Source: CAZJPS01 sp964548055 (GTDB lineage Bacteria > Patescibacteriota > Gracilibacteria > Peribacterales > Peribacteraceae). From it: a stretch of 8,337 nt of DNA. How positions within the stretch are numbered: position 1 is the first letter of the stretch; each line of letters starts with the position of its first letter. The stretch spans positions 1 through 8,337 of the forward strand of contig CAZJPS010000053.1 in assembly GCA_964548055.1 (NCBI GenBank), read 5' to 3'. This document shows positions 6,859 through 8,337 of this stretch, piece after piece. Below the pieces are notes generated by a model that was given only the letters and a program-made list of their open reading frames with translations, was not told the origin of the DNA and made no database searches. A program made the translations under genes and the position numbers.

Positions 6859-7773
6859 ATGACTGAACGAGATGGTTATCATCCTAAGGAGACGCGAATC
6901 GATTATTATGACGATACAGATCCTGTAGGTCCTATAGAAATACTACTTCCTCTTCAGGAAGGAAAAGAATGGTACAACCTTCCTGAGGATATGGTGATTG
7001 GTAAAGTTCAATATGAAGGATTATGGAGAATTGTCAAACTGTTTGCTATCCATCATAAGGATGGAGTTATGACGTTTAGCCTTAAATATCAAGAAGTTGT
7101 TTCAGGCGATTTTAACTGTCGTTTTGACGTGAGTTATGCAGAATTACAAAGAATCAATCCAAAGATTATATGTAAGATGACAGATCCTACTTCTAAGCAG
7201 CGCAGAAACATTCGTTTGGCGATAGGAAGTGTACTTCTTCTTGCCGCAGCAGTGTCAGGCTTCTCTATATTCTTAGCTGAACAGTCCCCACGAAAAAATG
7301 CACAGGGTCCACGACCAGTGAACAAAAAAAAGGAGGAAACAAATGAGGAATTCAACAAACGATTGGATGACAAAATTCTTGCAAGAGAAGGTGACTACGT
7401 TAGAAAGGCAGAAATTTATTATAATCGAAAACAGTACGATAAAGCATTAGAACAATGTGAACTGGCAATAGAACATGCAAAAAGGAATGACGTTCCATTT
7501 TTATATTTTTTCCAACTCAAAGCATCAATCCTAGAAGCAAAAGGTGATGTGCAAAGTGCAATTGATGTACTGGAGAATGAAGCACGAACAATGAAAGTTC
7601 TTATCCGGCCAGAGCCCTATGGTTCTTTGGCTCGTCTGTATAAAAAATTAGGAAATGAAAAAAGGGCACAGGACTATGAAAAGATATATGAGCGCATTAG
7701 TTATTCTGATTTTGCAGATCGTGAACGACTTGAGGACGAAATTCGGATGCTGCTTGGTGTGAAGAAAGAATAG
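6859..7773 (+). CDS. Single-pass membrane protein with C-terminal TPR-like repeats
   Basis: The product has 304 residues. Residues 1-115 form a soluble domain I do not recognise, acidic at the start (YYDDTDP) and without a signal peptide. One membrane helix spans about 118-139 (IRLAIGSVLLLAAAVSGF), preceded by the basic KQRRNIR, which suggests the N-terminal domain is cytosolic. A Lys/Glu-rich linker (about 144-175) leads to helical repeats at roughly 182-210, 214-243 and 252-280. The first, KAEIYYNRKQYDKALEQCEL, has the classic TPR spacing of small and aromatic residues. The TPR part would therefore lie outside the membrane and act as a protein-binding scaffold. The partner is unknown. ATG 6859 is chosen for its promoter spacing; no Shine-Dalgarno is present. 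The gene is AT-rich and stands alone, divergent from rpsB. Confidence 0.82.
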   Translation: MTERDGYHPKETRIDYYDDTDPVGPIEILLPLQEGKEWYNLPEDMVIGKVQYEGLWRIVKLFAIHHKDGVMTFSLKYQEVVSGDFNCRFDVSYAELQRINPKIICKMTDPTSKQRRNIRLAIGSVLLLAAAVSGFSIFLAEQSPRKNAQGPRPVNKKKEETNEEFNKRLDDKILAREGDYVRKAEIYYNRKQYDKALEQCELAIEHAKRNDVPFLYFFQLKASILEAKGDVQSAIDVLENEARTMKVLIRPEPYGSLARLYKKLGNEKRAQDYEKIYERISYSDFADRERLEDEIRMLLGVKKE

Positions 7774-7794
7774 AAATAGATGAATATAAGCAAA

Positions 7795-7819
7795 GAGGCT
7801 GGTCATGATGACCAGCCTC
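7795..7819. terminator. Inverted repeat, likely bidirectional terminator
   Basis: GAGGCTGGTCA and TGACCAGCCTC form a perfect 11-bp stem around a TGA loop, 22 bp after the TPR gene stop and 28 bp beyond the stop of the convergent gene at 7847. Neither side has a long T-run: the plus side continues GGCGCTCTTTGG and the minus side TTTGC. It is either an imperfect intrinsic terminator or a stabilising 3' hairpin. Confidence 0.65.
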
Positions 7820-7846
7820 GGCGCTCTTTGGATGTGTCTTACAGTT

Positions 7847-8337
7847 TTAGGCCTTCGGTTTCCCGCGGCCTTCCTTCAGGAGCTTCCGTGCCTCCTCGAT
7901 TTGCTCGCCGACCGTCGAATTACTGCCTGGCACGTACTTGTTTTGTACTTGCCGCAGGCCGNNNNNNNNNNGATCGATCCTCGGTTCGCCGGTTTTGAGG
8001 AAGTTACGGGCGACTTTGGTCCCCATTTCTTTCTCTCCGTAGTGGGCGATGAAGAATGGACTATTCGGCCACTCTTCTTTTCCTCCTTTTCCCTCTTCCC
8101 ATTTCTTGACGTCGAAGGCCGCCAATGGCCGAGCGAGACCGACAAGGACTGGCTCGCCCTTGTATCTGACGATCACACCATTCCACGGCGCGATGGGCTC
8201 GAGACACTTAATCAAGAGCCTATCGCCCTTTTTCAAGGTGACCACGTGTTTGTACACAGTGGCCTCCGTGAGTGGCCCATTGTTGTGGCGCCACTGGACA
8301 GGCGCGGTCCAAGCTTGCCCATACTTGGGCAGAACTT
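7847..8337 (-). CDS. Unrecognised protein, C-terminal part, with an internal sequence gap
   Basis: The minus frame is open from the right edge to the TAA at 7847, so the start lies outside the window. It continues upstream of the GTG at 8257, and the residues before that GTG (WRHNNGPLTEATV) read as ordinary protein, so GTG 8257 is probably not the start. About 163 residues are visible, four of them unreadable. Recognisable pieces are KKGDRLLIKCLEP, APWNGVIVRYKGEP and a Lys/Glu-rich segment (KKWEEGKGGKEEW); the tail GEQIEEARKLLKEGRGKPKA looks helical and basic. No signal peptide, membrane helix or known motif is seen. Codons favour G/C in the third position, unlike the other genes. The frame holds across the 10-N gap, but a gap of that size may be a placeholder, so the last 38 residues may not belong to the same reading frame. 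Confidence 0.5.
   Translation of the reverse strand, partial: VLPKYGQAWTAPVQWRHNNGPLTEATVYKHVVTLKKGDRLLIKCLEPIAPWNGVIVRYKGEPVLVGLARPLAAFDVKKWEEGKGGKEEWPNSPFFIAHYGEKEMGTKVARNFLKTGEPRIDXXXXGLRQVQNKYVPGSNSTVGEQIEEARKLLKEGRGKPKA
7962..7971. other. Assembly gap (10 N)
   Basis: Ten undetermined bases mark a scaffold join of unknown true length. Just to the left, GTACTTG occurs twice (7934-7940 and 7945-7951) with four T between. Such a short repeat could have hindered assembly but is too small to explain the gap alone. Confidence 0.99.

Noticed and set aside
1..8337. UGA-recoded (glycine) genetic code
   Set aside because: All genes are complete with the standard code and contain no in-frame UGA; the lack of UGA stops among seven genes is too small a sample.

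Overview
The window looks like a piece of a small, gene-dense, uncultivated bacterial genome. My best guess is the Candidate Phyla Radiation (Patescibacteria), possibly near Peregrinibacteria/Peribacteria. This rests on gene style only: a membrane-anchored VirD4/TraG-like ATPase with the N-terminal layout I associate with CPR genomes, a Ser-rich and Cys-repeat surface protein, a stand-alone receiver domain, very short gaps between genes, and start regions without Shine-Dalgarno sequences. No rRNA or other phylogenetic marker beyond rpsB and tsf is present. Every coding region stays open under the standard bacterial code. The seven visible stops are all TAA or TAG, and no in-frame UGA suggests a UGA-to-glycine code.

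Layout. Positions 1-1773 (minus) hold the N-terminal 591 residues of a conjugation/type IV secretion-type ATPase that runs off the left edge. Across a roughly 200-bp divergent promoter region, a phospholipase D-superfamily protein with two HKD motifs runs right (1982-3100). It meets tail to tail, with one base between, a single-domain response regulator (3102-3470, minus). After another divergent promoter region comes a secreted, membrane-anchored protein with seven CGDG...GEECDDG-type cysteine repeats (3662-5047). It converges, with 6 bp between, on the translation operon rpsB-tsf (5054-6627, minus).

Upstream of rpsB lies a 231-bp region. It contains a telomere-like G-rich repeat next to the start codon, a candidate structured rpsB leader closed by an 8-bp stem, and a TTGACA promoter reading the other way. 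That promoter drives a membrane protein with a cytosolic-looking N-terminal domain and a C-terminal TPR-like region (6859-7773). A perfect 11-bp inverted repeat follows as a likely terminator. Beyond it the sequence turns clearly GC-richer and carries the 3' part of an unrecognised minus-strand gene, interrupted by a 10-N scaffold gap and cut by the right edge.

How the genes work together. rpsB and tsf form a classical ribosome/elongation unit. The others look like independent single-gene units. Their products suggest envelope functions: DNA- or protein-translocation ATPase, phospholipid-type phosphodiesterase or transferase, surface display, TPR membrane scaffold. There is also one signalling receiver without a visible kinase.

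I see no CRISPR array, transposase, tRNA, rRNA or obvious defence system. The most interesting signals are non-coding: a repeated arrangement in which the -10 box lies 6-7 bp from the start codon (predicting leaderless mRNAs), and the unusual rpsB upstream region.
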